64,000 bases of DNA from Skermanella rosea (GTDB lineage Bacteria > Pseudomonadota > Alphaproteobacteria > Azospirillales > Azospirillaceae): NCBI RefSeq assembly GCF_016806835.2, contig NZ_CP086111.1, positions 2,491,001-2,555,000 on the forward strand, written 5' to 3'. A model generated the notes under the pieces. That model was not told the origin of the DNA. It was given only the letters and a program-made list of their open reading frames with translations, and searched no databases. Below, piece by piece: positions 31,764 through 43,861 of this stretch. Both the position numbers and the translations under genes were made by a program. Each line of letters starts with the position of its first letter. Position 1 is the first letter of the stretch.

Positions 31764-32024
31764 ATGAGCATCCAGAAGTTCGGCCGGAGCCTGCGTCGTG
31801 CGCTTCGGCATTTGCAATTTGCGGTTCAAGGTGCGAACACGCGGGTCAGATTGACCGAGGCGGGAATTCTGCTGAGCGATGCGGCGGACGAGATCGACCT
31901 CGCCCTGATGGAGCTGGAAATCGCGAACAGCAACGACTTGGAGTGCGCCGACCTGCGCGAGGCAACCGCCCAGATCCACGAGGCGATCCACCTGATCAGC
32001 GGGGTCCGCCGCAGGATAGTATAG
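31764..32024 (+). CDS. Small helical protein of unknown function (86 aa)
   Basis: The start is marked by AGGAGAGG at good spacing. The product has a basic N-terminal helix (SIQKFGRSLRRALRHLQFAV) and then acidic helical segments with one Cys. No membrane segment or known motif is seen. It lies 135 bp before the orphan response regulator in the same direction and may be co-transcribed with it. I do not recognise the family. Confidence 0.65.
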   Translation: MSIQKFGRSLRRALRHLQFAVQGANTRVRLTEAGILLSDAADEIDLALMELEIANSNDLECADLREATAQIHEAIHLISGVRRRIV

Positions 32025-32158
32025 GCGGGAGACCGGACCCATTTGCTCGCCTCCGAGGAGAGCCGGACCGACGGCATGTCGCTTGTCCGGCGATGGAACC
32101 CGGATTATCAATACCGGAAACCGAGCACCCGCGCCGGGGCCGACCGGAGACGAGCGAC

Positions 32159-32878
32159 ATGGATCGGGGCATTGAAACCGGCGCGTCCAGCCGGCATGCC
32201 ATACTGCTGGTGGAAGGGGATGCATCCGAGCGCGCCGCGACGGCCGCGGTCCTGAGGCAGGAGGGCCACCATATCGTCGAAGCGGCGAGCCTGAGGGAGA
32301 TGGACCGGACCTTGTCGGAACGGCGTTTCGATCTGCTGCTCACCGACCTGGCGCTGCCCGACGGAATTGCCTTCACCAGGCTCGGGCAACTCCGCCGCGA
32401 CGAATGCCTCGGCATCATCGTCGTCACCGCCCGGACGGAGGAAGTCGACCGCATTCTCAGCCTGGAACTGGGCGCCGACGACTATCTGGTGAAGCCTCTC
32501 AACCTGCGGGAACTGGCGCTGCGCGTCAGGAACCTGCTGCGCCGTCTGCGGGCGGGGCGATCGGGCGCCGGGGCCAGCTGCCGTTTCGACGGGTGGACGC
32601 TGGACCTTGCGCGGCGCCATCTGCAGGACCCGGCCGGACGCAATGTCCGGCTGACCCGCAGCGAGTTCGACCTGCTGGTCACGCTTGCGTCCAATCCCGG
32701 AAGCATCCTCGACCGTGACCGCCTGACCGCCGCCGTCAGCAGGCGGCCGGGATCGCCGGACGACCGCACGATCGACGTGCTGATCGGGCGGCTGCGGCGC
32801 AAGATCGAAATCGATCCGCAAGATCCGAGGCTGATCCTGACGATCCACGGTCAGGGATACTGCTTCGCGGCGGTTTGA
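32159..32878 (+). CDS. OmpR/PhoB-family response regulator (orphan)
   Basis: A 239-aa two-domain regulator. GGAGA at 32146-32150 supports ATG 32159. The receiver has the phospho-acceptor Asp in LLLTDLALPDG and the conserved Lys in VKPLNL. The metal-binding acidic pair near the N-terminus reads VEGD instead of VEDD or VDDD, so one acidic residue is Gly. The winged helix DNA-binding domain (LTRSEFDLLVTLASNPGSILDRDRL...DVLIGRLRRKI) is intact. No histidine kinase is adjacent. The receiver change may weaken phosphorylation. Confidence 0.9.
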   Translation: MDRGIETGASSRHAILLVEGDASERAATAAVLRQEGHHIVEAASLREMDRTLSERRFDLLLTDLALPDGIAFTRLGQLRRDECLGIIVVTARTEEVDRILSLELGADDYLVKPLNLRELALRVRNLLRRLRAGRSGAGASCRFDGWTLDLARRHLQDPAGRNVRLTRSEFDLLVTLASNPGSILDRDRLTAAVSRRPGSPDDRTIDVLIGRLRRKIEIDPQDPRLILTIHGQGYCFAAV

Positions 32879-33102
32879 CGGCCGGAATCGGGACTCCTGA
32901 CAAGGGCAAATGAATGCTTCAGTATTAATTCGATTTATAACAATATACGTGCCCAAGCTGCAGCATTTCATTTTTGAAACAGCCTGTTCAACTTCATTCA
33001 CGATATTCGTTTAAGTTTTACTAGAGACATGCAAAGGCAAACTATAGCTTTCGAACCGAGAGGCATTCCGAAAACTACCCGCCAAACAGCGAGGACACGC
33101 TT

Positions 33103-33627
33103 ATGAAGTGGAAGGCGCTTGTCCTGACGGTTCTGCTTTGCCTGCCCGCAGCCATGGCTCGCGCCGATGTGGCGCTGGACGATGTGCAGGTCATCGCCAA
33201 GTCGTTGGGCTTCCTGGCTGCCAAGCCGGCTACTCCCGCCAAGATGGCGATAGTTTTCGCGCCGGACATCGCTGCCTCCAAGGCCGAGGCCGACCGGCTC
33301 GCCACCATGCTCGGCGGCGGCTTCAAGGAGGGCTCGCTGACGCTCGAGCCGCTGCTGGTGCCGGTCACCGAGCTCGAGAAGCTCGACGGGGCCGGCGTCG
33401 TCTTCGTGACCACGGGGCTGGCGGCGCACCAGGGCGCCATCTTCGAGTCGGCCAGGGCGAAGCGTCTCCTCACCGTTTCGACCGATTCGAGCTGCGTGCG
33501 CACGGGGCACTGCGTCATGTCGGTCGCCAGCCAGCCGGCCGTCGAGATCCTGGTGAACAAGCAGGCGGCCGATCAATCCCAGGTCGCATTCAGGGCGGCC
33601 TTCCGCATGCTCATCATCGAAATCTGA
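33103..33627 (+). CDS. YfiR-like (DUF4154) periplasmic protein
   Basis: A 174-aa protein with signal peptide ending at ARA (about residue 22) and the YfiR-type ending in which a nucleotide-like fold finishes with VEILVNKQAAD...FRMLIIEI. YfiR proteins act in the periplasm as inhibitors of membrane signalling proteins, such as the diguanylate cyclase YfiN. Two Cys (SSCVRTGHC) could form a redox-sensitive disulphide. It starts after GAGGA and is followed within 40 bp by a TonB-dependent receptor, then a chemoreceptor, so the three probably act together. Confidence 0.75.
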   Translation: MKWKALVLTVLLCLPAAMARADVALDDVQVIAKSLGFLAAKPATPAKMAIVFAPDIAASKAEADRLATMLGGGFKEGSLTLEPLLVPVTELEKLDGAGVVFVTTGLAAHQGAIFESARAKRLLTVSTDSSCVRTGHCVMSVASQPAVEILVNKQAADQSQVAFRAAFRMLIIEI

Positions 33628-33665
33628 TGCCGTCCCCGCCTAGCGTGACGCTCCGAGGATCCGCC

Positions 33666-35738
33666 ATGAAGACCCTGTTTCCGCTCGCATCCATCGGCAT
33701 CGCGCTCGCCCTGACCGCGACCGGACCGGCGAATGCCCAGACCATCAACTACGGAGACCTGGAGGCGCTGTTCAAGGAACCGGTGACCACCAGCGCCATC
33801 GGCAAACCGCAGCGGCAGACCGAAGTTCCGGTCACGATGGACATCATCAGCGCGGAGGACATCCGCCGGTCGGGCGCCAACGACATTCCCGAAATCCTGC
33901 GGAACGTCGCCGGGGTCGATGTCTGGCGGTGGAGCAACGGCGCCACCGATGTCGGCGTGCGCGGATACAACCAGGCGGCCTCGCCCCGGCTGCTGGTGCT
34001 GGTGAACGGCCGACAGGTCTATCTCGACCATTACGGCGTCACGACCTGGAACGCGATCCCCGTCGAGCTGTCGGAAATCCGCCAGATCGAGGTGGTGAAG
34101 GGACCGAACTCGGCGCTGTTCGGATTCAACGCCGTCGCCGGCGTGATCAACATCATCACCTTTTCGCCTCTCTACGACGACGTGAACACGGCGACCCTGC
34201 GCGGCGGGACGCAGAAATACCGGCAGGTCTCGCTTGTCAATACCCTGAAGGCCGGCGACAGGGCGGGTTTGAAGATATCGGCCGGCGCCTCCGACGCCGA
34301 TGAGTTCGACACCGAGGCGAGCGCGCTGGTCGACAGCCTGCGCCGGGGGCCGGAGCGGCGGTCGCTCAGCCTTGACGGCCTGGTCCAGGTGACGGACGAC
34401 ATGCAGTGGGGCGTCGAGCTGACGCGCAGTCACCTGGAATATACCGACACGCTGTCGATCTACACGCCGTCGCGGGCGACGACGGATACCTATTCCGCCC
34501 GCACGTCGCTGACGGGCGAGAGCGGCTGGGGCCTGTGGGAAGCCTCCATCTACCGCAACTGGCTGGAGGCCGACCTGGACAGCGGCGGCGTCTCGTCCGA
34601 CCTGCCGGTCACCAACAGCGTCACCGTCGCGAAGCTCCAGGACCTGTTCAAGGTCGGCACCGATCACAGCTTCCGGATCTCCGGCGAGTACCGGCACAAC
34701 ACGATGGAAGTCGTGCCGCACAAGGAGGCCACCGTCTCCTACGACGTCTACTCCGCCGGCGGCATGTGGGACTGGTCGGTGACGAAGTCGGTTTCGCTGA
34801 CCAACGCGGTCCGGGTGGACCACCTGCGGCTGGACCGCAGCGGGCCGGTGACCCTGGCCAACTTCCCCAGCGCCACCGGGCCGTTCATCAACGACGACTA
34901 CGACAAGAACCTGACGGAGTACAGCTTCAACAGCAGTCTCGCGTGGCGGCCGACCAAGCTCGACACGGTGCGCGTGATGGCGTCGCGGGGCGTGCAGCTC
35001 CCGTCGATGCTGGCCTTCGGCTATCACGACGGATTTCCGCCGAGTCCCGGCAGTCCGCTGCCGATCTATTCCCGGATATCGGGCAACCCCGATATCGATC
35101 CGATGGCGGTGATGAACTATGAGCTGGGATACGATCGGCAGATCCCGCAGATCGACGCGCTGGCCCGATTCAGCCTTTACCGGCAGACCTCGAAGAACCT
35201 GATCGGAGACGTCGATCCGACCCGGATCAGCTCGATCGATTTCACCACCTTCCCGATCCCGGTCGATTTCCTGTTCGGCAATGTCGGCAGTTCCGCCGCG
35301 ACGGGGTTGGAGGTCGGCGTGGACGGCCGAATCGGCACCGCCTGGCGCTGGGGGCTGAACTACGCGTTCGAGATCGTCGACGACGACCTGATCGCAGCCT
35401 ACAACGACGGCAATCCGACGGCCGTCGCCTTCGAGGACTCGACGCCGCGGAACAAGGTGAACGGCCGGATCGGCTATACGCGCGGCGGGTTCGAGGCCGA
35501 CCTCTTCGCCAACTACGTCTCCGGCTACCGGGTGCCGCAGTACCGGCCCGGGGCCGGCATGTGGGGGCTGGCCGACGTCGATGACCGGATTACGCTGAGC
35601 GGACGCATTGGCTATCACCTGAACGACATCATCACCGTCGCGGTGGAGGGATTGTCGTTCAACCAGACGACCCACCGGGAGACCTCGCTGCCCGAGGTCG
35701 AACGGAGGGTCTATTTCTCGGTGCGGGCCGACTACTGA
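33666..35738 (+). CDS. TonB-dependent outer-membrane receptor
   Basis: A 690-aa receptor; ATG 33666 starts a clear signal peptide ending at NAQ (about residue 24), while an upstream in-frame ATG would spoil it. The plug domain follows (IISAEDIRRSGANDIPEILRNVAGVDV, VVKGPNSALFGFNAVAGVINI), then a 22-strand barrel-like region ending in the aromatic ADY typical of outer-membrane proteins. It lies between a YfiR-like protein and a chemoreceptor, suggesting that ligand capture is coupled to signalling. No substrate can be named, and no siderophore synthesis genes are nearby. Confidence 0.9.
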   Translation: MKTLFPLASIGIALALTATGPANAQTINYGDLEALFKEPVTTSAIGKPQRQTEVPVTMDIISAEDIRRSGANDIPEILRNVAGVDVWRWSNGATDVGVRGYNQAASPRLLVLVNGRQVYLDHYGVTTWNAIPVELSEIRQIEVVKGPNSALFGFNAVAGVINIITFSPLYDDVNTATLRGGTQKYRQVSLVNTLKAGDRAGLKISAGASDADEFDTEASALVDSLRRGPERRSLSLDGLVQVTDDMQWGVELTRSHLEYTDTLSIYTPSRATTDTYSARTSLTGESGWGLWEASIYRNWLEADLDSGGVSSDLPVTNSVTVAKLQDLFKVGTDHSFRISGEYRHNTMEVVPHKEATVSYDVYSAGGMWDWSVTKSVSLTNAVRVDHLRLDRSGPVTLANFPSATGPFINDDYDKNLTEYSFNSSLAWRPTKLDTVRVMASRGVQLPSMLAFGYHDGFPPSPGSPLPIYSRISGNPDIDPMAVMNYELGYDRQIPQIDALARFSLYRQTSKNLIGDVDPTRISSIDFTTFPIPVDFLFGNVGSSAATGLEVGVDGRIGTAWRWGLNYAFEIVDDDLIAAYNDGNPTAVAFEDSTPRNKVNGRIGYTRGGFEADLFANYVSGYRVPQYRPGAGMWGLADVDDRITLSGRIGYHLNDIITVAVEGLSFNQTTHRETSLPEVERRVYFSVRADY

Positions 35739-35774
35739 GGTCCCGCGTCGGAAACCCTGTCCGGAGAAGCCATC

Positions 35775-37499
35775 ATGGCGAAGCGCCCGACGCTGTCCAA
35801 CCTGCCGTTCTTCTTCAAGTTCGCCCTCGCGCCGGGTCTGGCGGTCTGCCTGATGATGATCGTCGCCACGGTGGGCTACACGGGGCTGGGCAGGCTGGTC
35901 GGCGACCTCAGGACGATGGTCGAGGCGAACCTGCGGGGCGGCATCGACCTGGCCACGGTCAGCGGGCGGATCGACAGGGTGAACGGCCATCTCTACCAGA
36001 CCGTGGTCGCCAAGGCCGCCCAGGGCAGCGACGCACGCGTGCCGGAGCGGCTGACGGCGATCCGGGGAGAACTGGATTCGATCATCCGGGATCTCGGCAT
36101 CTGGCGCGACCGGTACGCCCAGCCGCAGGAGCGCGGCAGGCTGGACGAGGCGATCGAGGGGCTGGGCACCTACCGGGAGATGATCGACGTCGTCGAGTCG
36201 ATGCTGGAATTCGATTTCCGGGGGGTGGTCAAGCTGATCGGGCCGCTGGAGGAAAACTACAGGAAGCTCAATGCCCTGATCGCGGGCATCATCGATTCCG
36301 GGGTCGAGAACGCCCGGGGGCAGGCGGACCGGTCCGCGACCGCGGCCGACCTGATGAGGCTGGTGTTCCTGGGGTCGACCCTGCTGGCCGCCGTGGCGGT
36401 CGCCGGATTTTCCTGGCGCATCGGCCGGTCGACCACCGGCTCCATCGAACGGATCGCCGCGGTTACCCGGAAGCTCGCCGACGGAAAGCGTGACGTGGAT
36501 ATCGCCGCGCTGTCCCGGAGCGACGAGTTGGGAGCCATCGTGGAGTCGCTGGCGGTGTTCAGGGACAACGGCATCAAGCTGGACCAGTCCTGGGAAGCGC
36601 AGAAGCACGAGCACGATCAGCGCGAGCGGCGCGCCCAGGCGATGGAACAGCTCGTCCTGTCGCTGGACGGGGAGATTTCCCGGACTCTGAACCAGGTATC
36701 GACCGCGACCGTCACGCTCGAAAGGGCCGCGGAGTCGCTCTCGGCGGTCGCGCAGCAGACGGAGCAGCAGGCCGACTCGGTCGCCGGCGCCGCGGCCCAG
36801 GCTTCCGCCAACGTCGATACCGTGGCGGCCACGGCGGAGCGCCTGTCGCTGGCCATCGTCGAGATCGACCGGCAGGTGGGCGAGTCGACGCGGGTGTCCG
36901 GCCAGGCCGTCACGTCGGCCCAGCGGGCCAACGATCTGGTCACCGGCATGGACGATACGACCCGGAAGATCGGCGAGGTCGTCAAGCTGATCACCAGCAT
37001 CGCGGCCAAGACGAACCTGCTGGCCCTGAACGCGACGATCGAGGCGGCGAGGGCGGGGGAGGCCGGGCGGGGCTTCGCGGTGGTCGCCCACGAGGTCAAG
37101 GATCTGGCGAACCAGACGGCCCACGCTACGGGCGAGATCACGGCCCAGATCGCCGCCGTGCAGGATGCCACGCGCCTGGGAGCCGAGGCGATCCGGGAGA
37201 TCACGTCGATCATCGGCCGGATGAACGAGATCGGCGGCATCATCGCCGGCGCGGTCCGGGACCAGAGCGGCGCCACCCACGAGATCGTCGACAGCGCCTT
37301 GCAGGCGGCCGACGGGACCCGCACGGTGTCGCGCAGCATCGAGGGCGTCCGGGACGGCGCCGGCGAGACCGGCAAGGCCGCGGAGGACGTCAACGGCGCG
37401 GTCGGCACGCTGTCCAGCCAGGCGAGCGACCTGCGCACCATGATCGACCGGTTCCTGGCGGACATCCGGTCGGTCAACGCCTCGCGGGGCAGGGGTTGA
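35775..37499 (+). CDS. Methyl-accepting chemotaxis protein (third gene of the YfiR/TonB-receptor cassette)
   Basis: A 574-aa chemoreceptor with membrane helices at about residues 16-36 and 198-218, bracketing a helical periplasmic domain of about 160 residues (four-helix-bundle type). HAMP (about 220-272) and a signalling domain with tip [29 protein letters not shown] follow. It starts 36 bp after the TonB-dependent receptor with GGAGAAG upstream. In related loci the third partner is often a GGDEF or histidine kinase protein; here it is a chemoreceptor. Confidence 0.9.
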   Translation: MAKRPTLSNLPFFFKFALAPGLAVCLMMIVATVGYTGLGRLVGDLRTMVEANLRGGIDLATVSGRIDRVNGHLYQTVVAKAAQGSDARVPERLTAIRGELDSIIRDLGIWRDRYAQPQERGRLDEAIEGLGTYREMIDVVESMLEFDFRGVVKLIGPLEENYRKLNALIAGIIDSGVENARGQADRSATAADLMRLVFLGSTLLAAVAVAGFSWRIGRSTTGSIERIAAVTRKLADGKRDVDIAALSRSDELGAIVESLAVFRDNGIKLDQSWEAQKHEHDQRERRAQAMEQLVLSLDGEISRTLNQVSTATVTLERAAESLSAVAQQTEQQADSVAGAAAQASANVDTVAATAERLSLAIVEIDRQVGESTRVSGQAVTSAQRANDLVTGMDDTTRKIGEVVKLITSIAAKTNLLALNATIEAARAGEAGRGFAVVAHEVKDLANQTAHATGEITAQIAAVQDATRLGAEAIREITSIIGRMNEIGGIIAGAVRDQSGATHEIVDSALQAADGTRTVSRSIEGVRDGAGETGKAAEDVNGAVGTLSSQASDLRTMIDRFLADIRSVNASRGRG

Positions 37500-37531
37500 C
37501 GCCGGAAGCTGGCTTTCCGGGTGACATCCGT

Positions 37532-37559
37532 TTGACTTTCCGCTCCCGGTCCGTATAGT
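37532..37559 (+). promoter_or_regulatory. Sigma-70-type promoter of rpsD
   Basis: TTGACT (37532-37537), 16-base spacer, TATAGT (37554-37559). Both hexamers are near consensus, about 128 bases before the S4 start codon. Confidence 0.75.
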
Positions 37560-37687
37560 GCGGCGCTTCCTCCCAAGAAGGCGGGCGTGCATGTGGTAAC
37601 GCCCCGTCCGCGGCCGATCAAGTCCTTCGGGACCATCCGACCGGCAGGACCTATTGGGACAACAAACAGCGTCGAAAGCGATAGCGT

Positions 37688-38302
37688 ATGAGCAAGCGTC
37701 AAGAGTCCAAGTACAAGATCGACCGCCGTCTGGGCGTCAACCTCTGGGGTCGTCCGAAGAGCCCGATCAACCGCCGTGAATACGGCCCCGGCCAGCACGG
37801 CCAGCGCCGCAAGAAGCCGTCCGACTTCGGCCTGCAGCTGATGGCCAAGCAGAAGCTGAAGGGCTATTACGCCAACATCGGCGAGAAGCAGTTCCGCCGC
37901 CTCTATGCCGAGGCCGTCCGCCGCCGCGGCGACACCGGCGAGAACCTGATCCAGCTGCTGGAGCGCCGGCTCGACGCCGTCGTCTACCGCATGAAGTTCG
38001 TGCCGACCCCGTTCGCCGCGCGCCAGTTCGTGAACCACGGCCATGTCCGCGTCAACGGCAAGCGCGTCAACATCCCGTCCTACCAGGTCAAGGACGGCGA
38101 CGTGATCGAGGTCAAGCAGAAGTCGAAGCAGATGGCGCTGGTCATGGAAGCGATCGCTTCCGGTGAGCGCGACATCCCCGACTATCTGGACGTCGACACC
38201 TCGGCCCTGAAGGGCACCTTCGTGCGCGCCCCGGCCTTCGCCGACGTGCCGTACCCGGTCCAGATGGAACCGAACCTGGTGGTCGAGTACTACAGCCGCT
38301 GA
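37688..38302 (+). CDS. rpsD: 30S ribosomal protein S4
   Basis: A 204-aa primary rRNA-binding protein that nucleates 30S assembly. It contains the S4 N-terminal domain without zinc cysteines (the C-minus form usual in alphaproteobacteria) and the S4 RNA-binding domain [15 protein letters not shown]...[28 protein letters not shown]. It is encoded alone rather than in the alpha operon, with its own promoter and a strong terminator. The ribosome-binding site is weak for a ribosomal gene. Confidence 0.98.
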   Translation: MSKRQESKYKIDRRLGVNLWGRPKSPINRREYGPGQHGQRRKKPSDFGLQLMAKQKLKGYYANIGEKQFRRLYAEAVRRRGDTGENLIQLLERRLDAVVYRMKFVPTPFAARQFVNHGHVRVNGKRVNIPSYQVKDGDVIEVKQKSKQMALVMEAIASGERDIPDYLDVDTSALKGTFVRAPAFADVPYPVQMEPNLVVEYYSR

Positions 38303-38322
38303 TTCTCGCGGCTTGAACGACG

Positions 38323-38357
38323 AAAGGGGCGCCGGCTCGGACCGGCGCCCCTTTTTT
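38323..38357 (+). terminator. Rho-independent terminator of rpsD
   Basis: AAAGGGGCGCCGG (38323-38335), loop CTCGGA, CCGGCGCCCC (38342-38351) and six T. Perfect 10-bp GC stem. It also faces the convergent rarD gene. Confidence 0.95.
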
Positions 38358-38386
38358 ATTCGTGCCCGTCCCGCCCGGGCGAGGCC

Positions 38387-39331
38387 TTACCGCCGCGCCC
38401 GGTGCATCAGGAAGGCGTCGGTGCTGTATATCGCCAGGGCCAGCCAGATCAGCCCGAAAGCGATGGCGTGGGCGGGAGTGAAGTCCTCGCCGAACAGAAG
38501 CACGCCGATCGCCAGCTGGAGCGTCGGCGAGATGTACTGCATCAGCCCCATGGTCGACAGTTTAAGGCGTTGGGCGCCGAAGTTGAAGAAGATCAGCGGA
38601 AGCGCCGTGACCACGCCGGATACGGCCAGCAGCGCCGCCAGCCCGGGATCGTCCAGGGTGAAGACACCCGTGCCCGCAGCGCCGATCCAGATCAGGTAGA
38701 TCGCCGCGAAGGGCGTCAGCATCGCCGTCTCGATCAGCAGCCCGACGAGCGGATCGATGCCCGCCTTCTTGCGGATCAGGGCATAGAAACCGAAGGTGGT
38801 CGCCAGGGTCAGCGACACCCAGGGCAGTTCGCCCAGGCTGACCACGAGGCTGGTGACGCCGATCGCCGCCAGGGCGACCGAAAGCGTCTGCTTGGCATTG
38901 AGCCGCTCGCCAAGGAACAGCACCCCGAGCACCACGTTGACCAGCGGATTGATGTAATAGCCCAGGCTGGTCTGGACGATATGGTCGCTGTTGACCGCCC
39001 AGATGAACAGCAGCCAGTTCGTCGTGACGAGGCAGGTGGTCAGGGCGAAGATGCCGACGCGCCGGGCGGTGGACAGGGCGGTCACGACATCGCGCGGGTC
39101 GCGCATCACCAGCACCAGGACGATCATCAGCAGCAGCGACCAGAGCACCCGGTGCGACAGGATCTCTACCGGAGTGGCCGGCTGAAGCGCCTTGAAGAAG
39201 ATCGGGGCGACGCCCCAGACCAGGAAGGCTCCGAGCGCGTACAGGACGCCGGAAACGGCGGGATCGACGGGAGCGCGCGCGTCACGGGCCACGCGAGGGC
39301 CGCCGGAGTTGGCAAGGGGCGATTCGGACAT
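38387..39331 (-). CDS. rarD: EamA family transporter RarD
   Basis: A 314-aa inner-membrane protein with ten predicted membrane segments in two EamA repeats. The start of the first repeat (GVLYALGAFLVWGVAPIFFKAL) and the motif SHRVLWSLL are typical of RarD, best known as a chloramphenicol-sensitivity protein; the natural substrate is unsettled. The gene converges on rpsD across its terminator and lies 88 bp downstream of a chemoreceptor in the same direction. Confidence 0.92.
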   Translation of the reverse strand: MSESPLANSGGPRVARDARAPVDPAVSGVLYALGAFLVWGVAPIFFKALQPATPVEILSHRVLWSLLLMIVLVLVMRDPRDVVTALSTARRVGIFALTTCLVTTNWLLFIWAVNSDHIVQTSLGYYINPLVNVVLGVLFLGERLNAKQTLSVALAAIGVTSLVVSLGELPWVSLTLATTFGFYALIRKKAGIDPLVGLLIETAMLTPFAAIYLIWIGAAGTGVFTLDDPGLAALLAVSGVVTALPLIFFNFGAQRLKLSTMGLMQYISPTLQLAIGVLLFGEDFTPAHAIAFGLIWLALAIYSTDAFLMHRARR

Positions 39332-39419
39332 GATCGCTGCTTAACACGGCAGCAGATCAACCGGTGCATCGGGCGCCCTGCACCGTGGGCATAACTGACC
39401 TGCGACGCGCCTGGACAGG

Positions 39420-40793
39420 TCAGGCGCTGCGCAGTTTCTGCAGAAAGCTGTCCACGGTCGCGCGCAGATCCCTGGCCTTGTCGTTCACCGAGCGGGCCGA
39501 GGACATCACCTGATCGGCTGTCCGGCCCGAATTCTCGGTGGCCGAAGCGACCCGCTCGATGTCGCTGTAGACCCGCCGCGTCCCGTCGGAGGCGGTATCC
39601 ACATTGTGGGCGATCGTTCGGGCCGCGGTGCTCTGGCGCTCGACGGCCGACGCGATGTCGGTGACGATGCCGCCGATCTGCTCGATGGTCTGGGCGACGT
39701 TGGTCATGGTCGCGACCGCCCTGCCGGTGACCTCCTGGATCTGGTGAATCTTCTGCGTCACCTCCTCGGTCGCGCGCCCGGCCTGTCCGGCAAGGTTCTT
39801 CACCTCGCTCGCCACGACGGCGAACCCCTTGCCCGCCATGCCGGCCCGGGCGGATTCGATCGTCGCGTTGAGCGCCAGCAGGTTGGTCTGGGCCGCGATC
39901 TCGCCGATCATGCCGACCACCTGGCCGATCTCCCGGACGGTGTCGTTCAGCCCGGCCACCACGTCGTTCGTGGCGGCGACCTGGTCCATTCCGATGCGGG
40001 CGATGGTGGTCGCGTTTCCGGTCTGGCGCTCGATGTCGGCGATGCTGTCCGACAGGGCGTTCGCGGCCGAGGCCAGGCTTTCGACGCTGGCGGACGAGGT
40101 CCGCGAGGTCGAGGCGATGGCCGAGGAGCGCTCGCGGGCGTCGTCGCAGGAACTCAGCATCAGCTGGGCGTTGGATTGAAGCGCGGTGGCCGCCCCGGAC
40201 AGGGTCTCCACGACCTGGCCGATGCTCTCGTCCAGGCGGCCCGCCAGATCGCCGAGCACGCGCCGGCGCTCCGCCTCGGACTGCCGCTTGAGGGCGGCCT
40301 GCTCGGCCTCCAGGCGGAGCTTCTCGACCGTGTTCTGCTTGAGCACGAGGACGGCCCGCGCCATGACGCCGATTTCGTCCTGCTGGGCGGCGTAGGGGAT
40401 CGCGACGGTGGGCTGGCCTCCGGCAAGCTGGTCGATGGCCCCGGTCAGCCGCATCAGCGGGTTGACGACCCGGCTCCGCGTGAACCACAGGAAGAACAGG
40501 CCGACCGATATCAGCGTGCAGATGGTCGCGACGCTTCCCCAGGTCACCAGGAAGGACATCAGGGAGACGGTGGACGTCAGGCTCTCGGCACCGGGAAGGC
40601 GGGCTTCGGCGACAAGCGCCGTCCAGTCCTGCGTGAAGCGGCGAAGCCCCAGGAGGACGAGGACCGACATGGAGGCGCCGACGACCCCGATGCCGAGCAA
40701 GGCATAGGCGACGGCCGATCCCAGGAACCGCAGCGTCAGACCCCGAACGAAACCACCGGTAAGCGCCGTAGCCGAACCGCGTGCCATGACCAA
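39420..40793 (-). CDS. Methyl-accepting chemotaxis protein with very small extracytoplasmic loop
   Basis: A 457-aa chemoreceptor. Two membrane helices (about residues 25-48 and 76-100) are separated by only about 27 residues, so there is almost no periplasmic sensor. A HAMP-like segment and the signalling tip ([30 protein letters not shown]) follow. It probably senses a membrane or cytoplasmic cue, or works through a partner. ATG 40787 is an alternative start. A perfect 7-bp stem hairpin (39407-39427) overlaps the stop codon. Confidence 0.88.
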   Translation of the reverse strand: MVMARGSATALTGGFVRGLTLRFLGSAVAYALLGIGVVGASMSVLVLLGLRRFTQDWTALVAEARLPGAESLTSTVSLMSFLVTWGSVATICTLISVGLFFLWFTRSRVVNPLMRLTGAIDQLAGGQPTVAIPYAAQQDEIGVMARAVLVLKQNTVEKLRLEAEQAALKRQSEAERRRVLGDLAGRLDESIGQVVETLSGAATALQSNAQLMLSSCDDARERSSAIASTSRTSSASVESLASAANALSDSIADIERQTGNATTIARIGMDQVAATNDVVAGLNDTVREIGQVVGMIGEIAAQTNLLALNATIESARAGMAGKGFAVVASEVKNLAGQAGRATEEVTQKIHQIQEVTGRAVATMTNVAQTIEQIGGIVTDIASAVERQSTAARTIAHNVDTASDGTRRVYSDIERVASATENSGRTADQVMSSARSVNDKARDLRATVDSFLQKLRSA

Positions 40794-40915
40794 GTCCTTT
40801 TCCCTTTTACTTTTTTCGGTCAGGACTTTCGCGTGCCAAGCATTACCGCCGGCTTAACGAAGATATATGTCAAAAGGCGGTTCCGGGCTTTTCCGGGGAC
40901 TTGGATGCGGGCATG

Positions 40916-40943
40916 AAAAAGGGCTCCGCCTGCGGAGCCCTTT
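40916..40943 (-). terminator. Rho-independent terminator of grxD
   Basis: On the minus strand GGGCTCCGC and GCGGAGCCC (40921-40940 on plus) form a 9-bp stem followed by TTTTT (40916-40920). It ends the purQ-purL-bolA-grxD transcript. Confidence 0.92.
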
Positions 40944-40973
40944 CCCTGAAGTCTCTGCAAGGACGGAGAGAGG

Positions 40974-41312
<339 letters not shown>

Positions 41313-41379
41313 CTCTCGATATCCTCGTGAATTCGACCGTTCGGGGCGACCGGCGGTGGAAACCGGCGTTGGTGGTCAG

Positions 41380-41619
41380 TCAGGCGTCCTTGGGAACGCT
41401 GGTCTGCAGGGCCAGGGCGTGGAGTTCCCCGCCCATGCGGCCCTGCAGGGCGTCGTAAACCATCTTGTGCTGCTGAACGCGCGTCTTGCCTTTGAAAGCG
41501 GCGGATTCGACGTACGCGGCGTAATGATCGCCATCGCCCCGCAGATCCTCGATGCGAACCTCGGCATCGGGGATGCCTTCCCTGATCAAGCTCTCGATGA
41601 GAGCCGCGTCCATCGCCAT
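41380..41619 (-). CDS. bolA: BolA family protein
   Basis: A 79-aa BolA protein. GGAAGG precedes ATG 41619. The fold is recognisable from AEVRIEDLRGDGDHYAAYVESAAFKGKTRVQQHKMVYDAL, including the His that helps bind the cluster held with Grx4. It sits between purL (28 bp upstream) and grxD, the conserved alphaproteobacterial order. Confidence 0.95.
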   Translation of the reverse strand: MAMDAALIESLIREGIPDAEVRIEDLRGDGDHYAAYVESAAFKGKTRVQQHKMVYDALQGRMGGELHALALQTSVPKDA

Positions 41620-41647
41620 TTTCAGCCTTCCCGCTCAGCTTATGGGG

Positions 41648-43857
<2,210 letters not shown>

Positions 43858-43861
<4 letters not shown>

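Noticed and set aside
33573-37592. Minus-strand open frame of over 1300 codons opposite the TonB-receptor/chemoreceptor genes
   Set aside because: Arg/Asp/Gly/Val-rich translation typical of the antisense of GC-rich genes; both plus-strand genes have clear domains.
39407-39427. 7-bp stem hairpin overlapping the chemoreceptor stop codon
   Set aside because: Within coding sequence, no T-run in the transcribed direction; too weak to call a terminator.
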